Assembly (NCBI GenBank): GCA_937871915.1
Contig: CALMPG010000134.1
Coordinates: 62,001-126,000, forward strand
DNA length: 64,000 nt
Reading direction: 5' to 3'
Source of the DNA: an uncultured Phycisphaerales bacterium
GTDB lineage: Bacteria; Planctomycetota; Phycisphaerae; Phycisphaerales; UBA1924
Shown here: positions 51,625 through 60,027 of the stretch, piece by piece
Layout: each line of letters starts with the position of its first letter
Numbering within the stretch: position 1 is the stretch's first letter
Program-made: the position numbers and the translations under genes
Notes under the pieces: generated by a model
Seen by the model: the letters and a program-made list of their open reading frames with translations, nothing else
Told to the model about the DNA's origin: nothing
Database searches by the model: none

Positions 51625-51655
51625 TGCCTTGGCTGCACCGGCGCAGGCCGGCGAA
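51625..51655. repeat. 31-bp interspersed repeat, family D copy 2
   Basis: Lies directly after the rplW stop codon in the rplW-rplB gap, with a ccggc/gccgg hairpin. 28 of 31 positions match 44823-44853, which occupies the same position relative to the rplF stop. Confidence 0.85.
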
Positions 51656-51656
51656 G

Positions 51657-51935
51657 CTAGAACAACTCGATCGTGCTGCCTTCCTTCAGGCGAACAATCG
51701 CCGTCTTCGTCGTGGACATCTGCGTCAGGCCGAACTTCATGCGGCGGAACTTGCCCCGCCGCTTGAGCGTGTTGACCTTCTCGACCTTGACCTTGTACAG
51801 GCTCTCGATCGCCGACTTGATGTCGTTCTTGGTCGCCTTCGGGTCCACCTCGAAGGTGTACCGGTTCTGCTCGTTCATCGCGAACGTGCCCTTCTCGGTC
51901 ACGGTCGGACGCTTGATGACGTAGTGGGCTTGCAT
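51657..51935 (-). CDS. rplW: 50S ribosomal protein uL23
   Basis: uL23 is the main docking site for trigger factor and SRP at the tunnel exit. The 92-residue product has YVIKRPTVTEKGTFAMNEQN, YTFEVDPKATKNDIKSAIE, KVEKVNTLKRRGKFRRM and ends KEGSTIELF. It starts 3 nt after the rplD stop. Confidence 0.97.
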   Translation of the reverse strand: MQAHYVIKRPTVTEKGTFAMNEQNRYTFEVDPKATKNDIKSAIESLYKVKVEKVNTLKRRGKFRRMKFGLTQMSTTKTAIVRLKEGSTIELF

Positions 51936-51938
51936 GGC

Positions 51939-52631
51939 TTACACGCTCTCCTTCGCGGCCTTCGCACGCCCGAGGGGGTTCACCTTCGCCGCCTTGGTGA
52001 TCTGCGACGAGGGGCCCCTGAGGAACGCCTCCAGGTCGGCCCTCGTGATCACCAGGTAGCGGTGGTTGAGCATGTCGAAGCAGGTCAGCTGGTGCGCCGG
52101 CACCAGCGTCACGTTGTCCAGGTTGCGGGCGCTCTTGCGGACCGAGTCGTTCTCCAGGCCCACGGCCACCAGCGCCGAGCGCTCGGCCTTGATGGCCCCG
52201 AGGAACGCCACGAAGTCCTTGGTCCTCGGCGCGCCCAGGGCGAGCGTGTCGAGCACCTTGACCTCGTTGTCGATGAGCTTCGCCAGCAGCGCGTTGAGAT
52301 TCGCCTTGCGGCGCATCTTCTTGGGCATGTCCTTGCGGTAGTCCGACGGGTCGCGCTGCTTGTGGTGCGCGTGGCCGCCGCCGCGGAAGTGCGGGACCTT
52401 GCGGTCGCCGTGGCGGGCGCCGCCCGAGCCCTTCTGCTTGAGGAACTTCTTGGTCGAGCCCTCGACGTTCTCGCGGTTGAGCGTGCGCGACGTGCCCCGA
52501 CGCAGATTCGCGTGGTACATCACGTACGCCTGCTTGATCAGCGAGGCGTTGACCTCGCCGCCAAGGGTCTCGGCGTCGACGGCCAGCTTGCCGACCTCGA
52601 CACCCTTCATGTTCAAGACGGGGACATCCAT
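51939..52631 (-). CDS. rplD: 50S ribosomal protein uL4
   Basis: uL4 lines the exit tunnel and in E. coli autoregulates the S10 operon. The 230-residue product has the tunnel loop region (QKGSGGARHGDRKVPHFRGG and GHAHHKQRDPSDYRKDMPKK), RRKANLNALLAKLIDNEVKV and LDNVTLVPAHQLTCFDMLNH. The start is at ATG 52631. Confidence 0.97.
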   Translation of the reverse strand: MDVPVLNMKGVEVGKLAVDAETLGGEVNASLIKQAYVMYHANLRRGTSRTLNRENVEGSTKKFLKQKGSGGARHGDRKVPHFRGGGHAHHKQRDPSDYRKDMPKKMRRKANLNALLAKLIDNEVKVLDTLALGAPRTKDFVAFLGAIKAERSALVAVGLENDSVRKSARNLDNVTLVPAHQLTCFDMLNHRYLVITRADLEAFLRGPSSQITKAAKVNPLGRAKAAKESV

Positions 52632-52975
52632 CTGTCTTACCTCGTCCGACGCCTTCGTTGACCCCGGGGCCGCTCGGCCCCGCGGGGTGGACTCGGGTGC
52701 CCCCCGACTGTGTCGGAAGGGTCCGTCGTCCTCGAAATCCTCGCCTATCCGGGAAACGCCTGTTATTGAGCGGCGGGCCCCGGAATCGACTCGGCATCAT
52801 CTGCCCACCGGGGCGGTACTCCCCGATGAGCCGAACTCTTGTTTCCGCCCGGCGGTTTCTTCGGATTGGATCTGAAATTTCAAATTTGAAATTTCAAATT
52901 CAGATCTTCCGACCTTCCGGGCCCGCCGACCGGCACGAAGCCGACCGTCGGACACTCACGACCGCTCGCCCCGCG
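52632..52975. other. Unusually long rplC-rplD intergenic region
   Basis: No gene seen in 344 bp, where S10 operons usually have a few bases. It holds a GC-rich inverted repeat near 52662-52690 (ggggcc/ggccc type) and the AT-rich palindrome at 52869-52906. A promoter or an attenuation region for the distal genes is possible, but I cannot identify a convincing -35/-10 pair. Confidence 0.7.
52869..52906. repeat. AT-rich palindromic repeat, family B copy 2
   Basis: Arms gatctgaa (52869-52876) and ttcagatc (52899-52906) enclose alternating atttc/gaaat words that are themselves palindromic. This is an extreme AT island inside a GC-rich operon, with the same design as 39821-39852. Confidence 0.8.
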
Positions 52976-53668
52976 TCACTTCGACGCGCCGTCGGCGAGC
53001 TTCTTCTGCTTGCTCCGATTCAGACGCGTGCACGCCCGAATCGATACGAATCCTGTGTTCGCCCCCGGGATCGGCCCCTTCACCAGAATCAGGTTCTGGG
53101 CCGGGTCGATCTTGATGACATCCAGCGATCGGACCGTCACCTGCTCGTCGCCCATGTGCCCGGGCATCTTCTTGCCCTTCTTCAGGCCGCCGCCGAACCC
53201 GCGGTTCGACGCGTGGGCGCCGATGGAGCCGGGGGAGCGGTGCTTGCGCTCGGTGCCGTGGCTGGCGCACATGCCCTTGAAGCGGTAGCGCTTCATGACG
53301 CCCGCGAAGCCCTTGCCCTTGCTGATGCCGGTGACGTCAACATACTTCTGATCCCCCAGAGCCTCGACCGTCAGCGTCTGACCGAGGGAGTATTCCCCGA
53401 TCTTGTCCGCCGCGACCTTGAACTCCTTGTGCATCCGCTTCGGCCCGGTTCCGGCCTTCGCGTCGTGCGCGATGACCTGGAACGTCGAGTTGCGGGCCTT
53501 CTGGTCGCCGAAGCCGACCTGCACCGCGGCGTACCCGTCGGTCTCGACGGTGCGGAGCTGCGTGACCACGCACGGGCCGCACTCGATGACGGTCACGGGA
53601 ATGCTCGCGCCGTTCTCGCCGAAGACGCGAGTCATGCCGAGCTTTTTGCCAAGGAGCGTGAGAGACAT
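52976..53668 (-). CDS. rplC: 50S ribosomal protein uL3
   Basis: uL3 is an early assembly protein whose loop approaches the peptidyl-transferase centre. The 230-residue product begins MSLTLLGKKLGMTRVFGENG and has IECGPCVVTQLRTVETDGY, VTGISKGKGFAGVMKRYRFKG and HRSPGSIGAHASNRGFGGGLKKGKKMPGHMG-type core. ATG at 53668 gives the canonical N-terminus; the frame extends upstream to 53767 into the rpsJ terminator. Confidence 0.98.
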   Translation of the reverse strand: MSLTLLGKKLGMTRVFGENGASIPVTVIECGPCVVTQLRTVETDGYAAVQVGFGDQKARNSTFQVIAHDAKAGTGPKRMHKEFKVAADKIGEYSLGQTLTVEALGDQKYVDVTGISKGKGFAGVMKRYRFKGMCASHGTERKHRSPGSIGAHASNRGFGGGLKKGKKMPGHMGDEQVTVRSLDVIKIDPAQNLILVKGPIPGANTGFVSIRACTRLNRSKQKKLADGASK

Positions 53669-53751
53669 AGTTCCGTCCAAACCCTTCTGCCCATCGCACC
53701 CGAAGGTGGCGGGCGCTTCATGCACACGGCAGAGGAAGCGAAAAACGATCC

Positions 53752-53782
53752 GAAAAAACAACCCCACGCGCGGGCGTGGGGT
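53752..53782 (-). terminator. Intrinsic terminator between rpsJ and rplC
   Basis: Six nt after the rpsJ stop, a perfect 9-bp stem on the minus strand (ACCCCACGC at 53782-53774, GCGTGGGGT at 53769-53761, loop of 4) is followed by TGTTTTTT. It is a textbook terminator placed between the first two genes of the S10 operon. Confidence 0.9.
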
Positions 53783-53788
53783 CGCAAA

Positions 53789-54097
53789 TCAAGCCTTGAT
53801 CTTCACGAACACACCGGCGGGCACAACCAGCCGATTCAGAGCCTCCACCGTGCGCGCGTTGGGCTCGATGATGTCGATGATCCGCTTGTGCGTGCGGATC
53901 TCGAACTGCTCGCGGCTTTTCTTGTCGATGAAGATCGACCGCAGCACCGTGTAGCGCTCGATGCGCGTCGGCAGCGGAACCGGGCCCGCGACCTTGGCGT
54001 TCGTGCGCTTGGCGTGATCGACGATTTCCTTCGCCGACGCGTCCAGCGCCAGATGGTCGTAGGCCTCCATGCGAATTCGAATCTTGCCGCCGGTCAT
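53789..54097 (-). CDS. rpsJ: 30S ribosomal protein uS10
   Basis: uS10 is a head protein that also acts as NusE in antitermination. The 102-residue product begins [19 protein letters not shown] and has [35 protein letters not shown] and ends in GVFVKIKA. The ATG at 54097 is chosen by the family N-terminus. It is the first gene of the cluster; tuf, fusA, rpsG and rpsL are not upstream. Confidence 0.97.
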   Translation of the reverse strand: MTGGKIRIRMEAYDHLALDASAKEIVDHAKRTNAKVAGPVPLPTRIERYTVLRSIFIDKKSREQFEIRTHKRIIDIIEPNARTVEALNRLVVPAGVFVKIKA

Positions 54098-54633
54098 CTT
54101 TGGTGCGCCTCGTTCAAGTCCGACTCGATCCCGATCCCGAACATTCCCATCCGACCAACAGCCCTCGCCGCTCGGGCCGATGGGGCGGGCCCTTCGCAGC
54201 GACTTCTCCGGACCCTCAGGCGATCCTCGCCCTCGATTCCAGCGGCCGCACCCGGTGAAGAGCGCCGACCCGCCCGCGCCCTTCCTTTTCTTGCGGCCCC
54301 TGTCCACGGGCCGGCGAATCGTGACTCCGACAGCCGCGGCCAAGGCCGCTTCGTGTCGGACGGAGATTCACGGAAGGAACCAGGCAACGAACGTCGCCCG
54401 GTTGCGAGCCGACAAGGCTAGGTGGCCGCGCTTCAATGTCAATCCGCGGTCACCTCGCCGCTCCACAATTGACCCGCCACCCCCGTTCGCCCAACCCTCG
54501 CGCAAGTCCCGCCGCCCGCGCCACCCCCCCACCGTATCCTTATGACGGATTCGCCGATGCCCCGCCCCACCCGCGAGCCGATCCTCAACCGGGGTTCGCT
54601 CGCCGCCCAATCGCTCACCCAGGGAAACTCCCG
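54098..54633. other. Divergent control region between the S10 operon and an exported-protein gene
   Basis: No gene supported in 536 bp. The minus-strand half would be the leader of rpsJ (about 310 nt from the promoter at 54415-54442); the rest precedes the plus-strand gene at 54634. I see no clear riboswitch or terminator. Confidence 0.65.
54415..54442 (-). promoter_or_regulatory. Candidate promoter of the S10 operon
   Basis: TTGACA (54442-54437, exact -35 consensus), a 16-bp spacer and TAGCCT (54420-54415, weak -10) read toward rpsJ. It is the best-placed such pair in the intergenic region and would give a leader of about 310 nt. Confidence 0.45.
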
Positions 54634-56127
54634 ATGTTCCGCATTGCCCGCCTCGCACTGTCAACCGCTTCGATTCTCTGCCTCAGCGCGCTCGCCCCCG
54701 CGCAGCCAGGCGCAGGCCCCGGTTCCGGTGGATCCGAGGTCCGCGTCCCCGCCAAGGCCGGCCAACCCGCCACCGGCGCGCTGGTCCTCTCCGACGAGGC
54801 CTTCCGCCTCGACTCGGTCGGCCTCTCCGTCCGCTTCCCCGTCGGTTGCCAGGTCCGCTCAAACCGGGTGGGCGATCGCCAGACCGTGCAGATCGTGCCC
54901 GAATCCAGCACCTGGATACTCAACATCCAGACGCCCCAGACGACCAACGCGGGCGCGACCATCCAGGAGGCGATGGACCAGACCATCACCCTCATCCAGG
55001 GTTCCAACGCCGTCACCGACAAGGACCAGCAGAACTTCTACGACAACTCCGTCGAGGCCAAACTCCTCGAAAAGACCGACAACCTCACCCTCCCCGGCGG
55101 CCCCGCCGCTCGCTTCTACATCTCCGTCCCCCGCGGCGACAAGTCCTACCTCAACAAGGGCTACACCATCTTCAAGCCCACCGCCCACCAGTTCGTCGTC
55201 TTCGAGTTCATCTGCCACGAGGTCGATTTCCCCAAGCTCCGCGGCACGTACGAGACCATCGTCGGCACCGCCAACTTCGAGAAGGCCGACGCCCTCATGC
55301 TCTCCCGCGGCACGGCCATCAAGGCCGGCGCCGCCCTCATCGCCGGCCTGTCCGAGCAGGACTACGCCGCCGCCATGGGCGACAAGGAACTCTGGTTCCG
55401 CCTCTACCGCCCCGCCAAGAGCGGCCTGAAGGTGGACGACACCGAGATCGGCTACAAGGGCCTGAAGTTCTGGAAGGGCAAGCGCGGCGAGATCAACCCC
55501 GACAAGCCCCGGGCCAACTGGAGCAAGTCCGAGCAGCAGGAGGGCTACCTCGCCCAGCTCCGCACCCGGATCATGCGCGAGGACAACAAGATCATCGACG
55601 CCGTCTCCATCGCCTACATGACGCCCGATCGCTCCGAGGAGACGTGGATGATCGTCACGAGCGTGAAGGAGCCCGACGGCCGGGAGGTCGCCCACGCCTC
55701 CGAGACCGGCGCCCGCAACAAGTCCAACATCATGATCTCCAAGTCCGAGGCCCGCCGCCCCCCGATGACCCTCAACCCCCCGATGCCCCCCGAGGGCTAC
55801 CTCTCGCAGTTCGAGTGGATGATCCTCCCGCGCCTGCTGGTGCTGAAGAGGACCCTTGTCGAGACCGGCTTCTACTGGTGGGGCGACTTCGTCGGGGCCG
55901 ACGGCGGGGCGGTCTCGTTCCACCGGTGCTCGCTGACCCAGCAGGGCCCGCTCCTGACGCTCACGATCACCGCCCGCGACGCCACGCAGTCGCAGACCTC
56001 TCTCTACGGCGAGAAGGGCGAGTTCATCCGTTCCGACCTCTCCGGCGGAGCGTTGGTCTGGGAGCCCACCGAACTCTCGCCGCTCAAGCAACTCTGGGAG
56101 CGCAAGGGCCTCCCCGTGGACCGCTGA
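54634..56127 (+). CDS. Exported protein of unknown function
   Basis: The 497-residue product has a signal peptide (IARLALSTASILCLSALAPA), a Gly/Ser linker, and a long domain of mixed beta structure (FRLDSVGLSVRFPVGCQVRS, PESSTWILNIQTPQ, LPGGPAARFYISVPRGDKSY, FVVFEFICHEVDFPKLRGTY). The last block recalls the PsbP/Mog1-like fold seen in some lipoproteins, but the match is only by pattern. Two later beta domains follow. It is followed 74 bp downstream by an M28 peptidase gene on the same strand. Confidence 0.78.
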   Translation: MFRIARLALSTASILCLSALAPAQPGAGPGSGGSEVRVPAKAGQPATGALVLSDEAFRLDSVGLSVRFPVGCQVRSNRVGDRQTVQIVPESSTWILNIQTPQTTNAGATIQEAMDQTITLIQGSNAVTDKDQQNFYDNSVEAKLLEKTDNLTLPGGPAARFYISVPRGDKSYLNKGYTIFKPTAHQFVVFEFICHEVDFPKLRGTYETIVGTANFEKADALMLSRGTAIKAGAALIAGLSEQDYAAAMGDKELWFRLYRPAKSGLKVDDTEIGYKGLKFWKGKRGEINPDKPRANWSKSEQQEGYLAQLRTRIMREDNKIIDAVSIAYMTPDRSEETWMIVTSVKEPDGREVAHASETGARNKSNIMISKSEARRPPMTLNPPMPPEGYLSQFEWMILPRLLVLKRTLVETGFYWWGDFVGADGGAVSFHRCSLTQQGPLLTLTITARDATQSQTSLYGEKGEFIRSDLSGGALVWEPTELSPLKQLWERKGLPVDR

Positions 56128-56134
56128 GCCCCCG

Positions 56135-56178
56135 GTGGCACGGGTCGCTTCGTGGCACGGGTCTCCAGACCCGTGCCC
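56135..56178. repeat. Palindromic repeat, family E copy 2
   Basis: ggtggcacgggtc appears twice in register. The second copy forms an 11-bp stem (ggcacgggtct 56154-56164 / agacccgtgcc 56167-56177). It lies between two plus-strand genes, and the ggtggcacggg word is shared with 50316-50340. Confidence 0.8.
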
Positions 56179-56201
56179 CGTCCGCGCGCCTACAAACCCC
56201 G

Positions 56202-57929
56202 ATGCACCACACCTTCCGCACCCTGCTCTGCGCCGCGCTGGCCCTCCCCCTGGTCGCCTGCTCATCCTCTCCCGGCCCCGCCGCGTCCGGCTATCCGCGG
56301 CCCGTGTGCATCCGCGAGGGCAAGGAGTGCGTCGTGCCGCCCATCCCGATGGGCGACCCCGCCACCATCCGGCGAATCCTCGACGAGGGCAAGCACCGCA
56401 ACCAGGTGATGAGCCACCTCCACTATCTGACCCAGAACATCGGCCCCCGCCTCACCGGATCGACCAACGCCGAGAGGGCCAACAACTGGACCCTCGAGAA
56501 GTTCCGCTCCTGGGGCCTCGACGCCTCCCTCTTCCAGTGGGGCACCGCCAACACCCGCTTCGACCGCGGGCCATCCTCGGGCAAACTGCTCGTGAAAGAG
56601 GTCAAGAAAAACGAGGACGGCTCCGCCGAAGACACCTGGAAGCCCGTCCGTGATTTCGAGTTCACGACCCTGTGCTGGACCCGCGGCACCGACGGCCCGA
56701 AGCGCGGCCCCGTGGTCCGCATGCCCGAGACCGAAGAGGAGTACGCCAAGGTCAGAGAATCGCTCCGCGGCGCGTGGGTCCTGCTCGAGCCCGTCTCGAT
56801 CGAAGGACGCACCGGCGTCCGCCAGCCCGGCCAGCGCGCCGGCGACCGCGCCTTCGCCCGCAAGGAGGCCCGCCAGCAGGTCGCCGCGGGAAAGAACCCC
56901 GCCGAACTCTCCATCGAAGAGCGGGTGATCTTCGACGGGATTCTCGGGTTCATCTCTTCCTCCACCGACGCCCGCAACCGCGTCTGGACCACCTCCGCCG
57001 AGCCCTCTCGCGACGGCCCGTACAAGGACACGCCCAAGGCGATGTTCCGCGCCCTCGAAGACATCACCCCGGACGTCGAGGCCATCGTCCGCCTGTGCGA
57101 CTACGACAACATGCGCGTCCGCATGGCCGACAACAAGGAGTTCCAGGTCGAGTTTGATCTCCGGCACAGCCTCACCCCCGGACCCATCCCTCTCTACGAC
57201 ACCATCGCCGAGATCAAGGGCACGGAAAAGCCCGGCGAGGTCGTCGTCGTCTGCGGCCACCTCGACTCCTGGAACGGCCCCGGCTCGCAGGGCGCCACCG
57301 ACAACGGCACCGGCTCCATGGTCGCCCTCGAGGCCGCCCGCATCCTCTCCGCCGCCGGCGCCCGCCCCAAGCGCACCATTCGCTTCTGCCTCTGGACCGG
57401 CGAGGAGCAGGGGCTTCTCGGCTCCGACGCCTATGTCAAGTCGATCGGCGACGCCGCCGGCACCATCTCCGTCTGCCTCAACGACGACGGCGGCACCAAC
57501 TACGAGGGCGGCCTGCAGTGCACCGCCGACATGGCCGACTACCTCGCCGCCGCCACCGCCCCCATCAACCACCAGTTCACCGATTCCATGGACGGCAAGC
57601 CCCTGAACGTCAACATCCGCGTCGTCAAGAAGTTCCTGCGCGGCGGGAGCAGCGACCACGCCTCGTTCACCAAGGTCGGCGTCCCCGGCTTCTTCTGGGA
57701 CGAGTCCGGGCGCGCCGACTACGGCTACGGCTGGCACACCCAGCACGACCGCCTCGACCTGGCCATCCCGGAGTACCTCCAGCAGTCGGCCACCTGCCAG
57801 GCGATCACGGCGTACAACCTCGCCTGCGCCCCGGACCTGCTCCCGCGCGTCCCGCCGGCCAATCCCGAGGACGAAAAGGCCGCGCAGGCGCAGCGCGAGG
57901 AACGCCGCCGCCAGCGTGAATCCCGGTAG
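56202..57929 (+). CDS. M28-family zinc aminopeptidase, lipoprotein
   Basis: The 575-residue product has a lipobox (LALPLVAC, Cys20). The M28 zinc-site residues are in VVVCGHLDSWNGPGSQGATDNGTGS (His, Asp), WTGEEQGLLGSDAY (catalytic Glu and ligand), LNDDGGTN (Asp) and GYGWHTQHDRLD (His). A PA-like insert of about 200 residues precedes the catalytic domain. Such enzymes release N-terminal residues from peptides outside the cytoplasm. A Gln/Arg-rich tail (EEKAAQ-like, QREERRRQRESR) ends the protein. Confidence 0.92.
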   Translation: MHHTFRTLLCAALALPLVACSSSPGPAASGYPRPVCIREGKECVVPPIPMGDPATIRRILDEGKHRNQVMSHLHYLTQNIGPRLTGSTNAERANNWTLEKFRSWGLDASLFQWGTANTRFDRGPSSGKLLVKEVKKNEDGSAEDTWKPVRDFEFTTLCWTRGTDGPKRGPVVRMPETEEEYAKVRESLRGAWVLLEPVSIEGRTGVRQPGQRAGDRAFARKEARQQVAAGKNPAELSIEERVIFDGILGFISSSTDARNRVWTTSAEPSRDGPYKDTPKAMFRALEDITPDVEAIVRLCDYDNMRVRMADNKEFQVEFDLRHSLTPGPIPLYDTIAEIKGTEKPGEVVVVCGHLDSWNGPGSQGATDNGTGSMVALEAARILSAAGARPKRTIRFCLWTGEEQGLLGSDAYVKSIGDAAGTISVCLNDDGGTNYEGGLQCTADMADYLAAATAPINHQFTDSMDGKPLNVNIRVVKKFLRGGSSDHASFTKVGVPGFFWDESGRADYGYGWHTQHDRLDLAIPEYLQQSATCQAITAYNLACAPDLLPRVPPANPEDEKAAQAQREERRRQRESR

Positions 57930-58055
57930 CGGTATTCCCCGCCGGCAACGAGCCCCGAACGAAGCAAGCGGGCCGGGATTCGAGCGAACGCCGACCCCGA
58001 ACCGCGTTCGGGGCTCGTCACAACTCTTCGCCGACGGTTCGGGTATCCTCGCACC

Positions 58056-58544
58056 ATGCCCACGGACGGCGACTCGCAACCACTCCCCCACGTCCTCCTC
58101 TTCACCGACGGCGCGTGCTCGGGCAATCCCGGCCCGGGCGGCTGGGCCTACATCCTCCGCCACCCCACCTCCGCCGCCGAGCGCGAGGACTCCGGCGGCG
58201 AGGCCCGGACGACGAACAACCGCATGGAGCTCATGGCCGCAATTATGGGCCTTTCCGCGCTCACCAAACGCTCACGCGTCGAGCTCTGGTCCGATAGCAA
58301 GTACGTTCTCGACGGCCTCAAGTCCTGGCTCCCCGGCTGGAAGGCCAAGGGCTGGAAGACCGCCAACAAGAAACCGGTGAAGAACCAGGACCTCTGGATG
58401 CGTCTGGACGACCTGCTTTCCAAGCACCAGATCACTTTCCACTGGGTGCGCGGCCACGACGACCACCCGGAGAACGAGCGCTGCGACCAGCTCGCCGTCG
58501 CCGCGCGAGACGCCGCCGCCGCGGGTTCTCGGCCCTCGCGATAA
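58056..58544 (+). CDS. rnhA: Ribonuclease HI
   Basis: RNase HI degrades the RNA strand of RNA-DNA hybrids. The 162-residue product has the catalytic carboxylates in [20 protein letters not shown] (Asp18), [12 protein letters not shown] (Glu), [13 protein letters not shown] (Asp) and [12 protein letters not shown] (Asp), plus the handle segment [15 protein letters not shown] and [12 protein letters not shown] (His). Size is normal. Confidence 0.96.
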   Translation: MPTDGDSQPLPHVLLFTDGACSGNPGPGGWAYILRHPTSAAEREDSGGEARTTNNRMELMAAIMGLSALTKRSRVELWSDSKYVLDGLKSWLPGWKAKGWKTANKKPVKNQDLWMRLDDLLSKHQITFHWVRGHDDHPENERCDQLAVAARDAAAAGSRPSR

Positions 58545-58695
58545 CCGCCGGCCCGCCCCACTCCCGTCGCCCCATAACGGCGCGGGCCCGCGACTCTGCC
58601 GTCTATGCGGCCTGCTCCGCGTGCGCGGCGCGGGCCGTCCGCAAACGCCCCATCAACCCTGAACACCTCTCCGGCGTGCGCCGATCTTTCCGGCC

Positions 58696-59877
58696 ATGTC
58701 CCCCACCTCCACAAACTCGCCGGCCTCTCCCTCCCCCCGCGGCTCGTCCACCATGGACGGGCCCATCGGCACCGCTCCCGCGCCGCACATGACGGCCGAG
58801 AAGCCCAAGAGCGAGGCGGGCATCAAGCTCCTCGAGCTCCTGCGCTCGGCGCAGGAGAACGACGCCTCCGACGTGCACCTGGTCACCGGGCACGTCCCGA
58901 TGATGCGCGTCCACCAGGTCATGGCCCCGATGGACTACCCCGTCCTCACGGCCGACCTGGTCCGCTCGATGGTCGAGCACATGGCCTCCAAGGAGGCCTT
59001 CGCCAAGTTCGACCAGGTCAAGGACAGCGACTTTTCGTACGCCGCGCCGGGCCTGGCCCGCTACCGCGTGAACGCCCACATGCAGCGGTCGTGCTCGGCG
59101 ATCGCCATGCGTTCGATCAAGACCAAGGTCCCGCCGCTGGCGGCGTTGAACCTCCCCGAGGTCATCGCCCGCCTCACGTACCTCCCCCGCGGCCTCGTGC
59201 TCGTCACGGGCGACACCGGCTCGGGCAAGTCCACCACGCTCGCGGCCATGATCCAGGCGATGAACGAGCGCTACCGCAAGCACATCATCACGCTCGAGGA
59301 CCCCGTCGAGTACGCCTTCACGTCCAACCGCTGCCTGATCGAGCAGCGCGAGCTCGGCGCCGACATGCCGTCGTTCGCCTCGGGCCTCAAGCACGCCCTG
59401 CGTCAGGACCCGGACATCGTGCTCGTGGGCGAGATGCGCGACCTCGAGACCACGGCCCTGGCCATCTCGGCCGCCGAGACGGGCCACCTGGTGCTCTCGA
59501 CCCTGCACACCGTCAACGCCTCGCAGACCGTCGAGCGCATCATCGATATGTACCCGGCCGGCCAGCAGAACCAGATCCGCTCCATGCTCGCCAACACCCT
59601 GCAGGCCGTCATCTCGCAGACCCTCTTCAGCCGCATCGACAAGCCGGGCATGGTCCCCGCCGTCGAAGTCCTTCTCTGTACTCCGGCTGTTCGCAACCTC
59701 ATCCGCGAGAACCGCTCCTTCGAGATCCCCAACGTCATCGAGACCAACCGCGCCCTGGGCATGTGCTCGCTCGACACGGCCATCGCCGAGCTCTACTTCA
59801 ACGGCATGGTCAGCCGCGAGGACGCCATCGCCCAGGCCGCGTACCCGGACAAGCTGGAGCGCATGCTCGTCGCGTAA
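58696..59877 (+). CDS. pilT: Type IV pilus retraction ATPase PilT-like
   Basis: PilT powers pilus disassembly. The 393-residue product has a Ser/Pro-rich N-terminal lead and the PilT N-domain (QENDASDVHLVTGHVPMMRV). Walker A is VTGDTGSGKSTTLAAM, the Asp box LEDPVEYAF, the Walker B region DPDIVLVGEMRDLET and the His box TGHLVLSTLHTVNA. The PilT hallmark AVRNLIRENR is near the C-terminus (AIRNLIRE in classical PilT). It leads a cluster with pilC/gspF-like and prepilin genes; PilB/GspE is not in the window. Naming PilT rather than GspE rests on AVRNLIRE. Confidence 0.93.
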   Translation: MSPTSTNSPASPSPRGSSTMDGPIGTAPAPHMTAEKPKSEAGIKLLELLRSAQENDASDVHLVTGHVPMMRVHQVMAPMDYPVLTADLVRSMVEHMASKEAFAKFDQVKDSDFSYAAPGLARYRVNAHMQRSCSAIAMRSIKTKVPPLAALNLPEVIARLTYLPRGLVLVTGDTGSGKSTTLAAMIQAMNERYRKHIITLEDPVEYAFTSNRCLIEQRELGADMPSFASGLKHALRQDPDIVLVGEMRDLETTALAISAAETGHLVLSTLHTVNASQTVERIIDMYPAGQQNQIRSMLANTLQAVISQTLFSRIDKPGMVPAVEVLLCTPAVRNLIRENRSFEIPNVIETNRALGMCSLDTAIAELYFNGMVSREDAIAQAAYPDKLERMLVA

Positions 59878-59881
59878 GGCC

Positions 59882-60018
59882 AGGTGTCGAGGTGTCAAGG
59901 TATCAAGGTGTCGAGTGAACGCCCAGATCAGGAGACAACGAGCGTGAAGAGACCGCGGTCGTCGGATGCTCGGGGAACAGGCCCCTTGACACCTTGACAC
60001 CTCGGCATCTCGACACCT
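59882..60018. repeat. Long inverted repeat of short tandem words between pilT and pilC
   Basis: The left arm (59882-59915) is built of aggtgtcga, ggtgtcaagg, tatcaagg and tgtcgag words. The right arm (59984-60018) is their inverse (ccttgacacc, ttgacacctc, tcgacacct). The outermost 10 bases are exactly complementary, and the arms are 68 nt apart. A folded transcript could pair over most of the arms. Confidence 0.75.
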
Positions 60019-60027
60019 CCGCCCACC

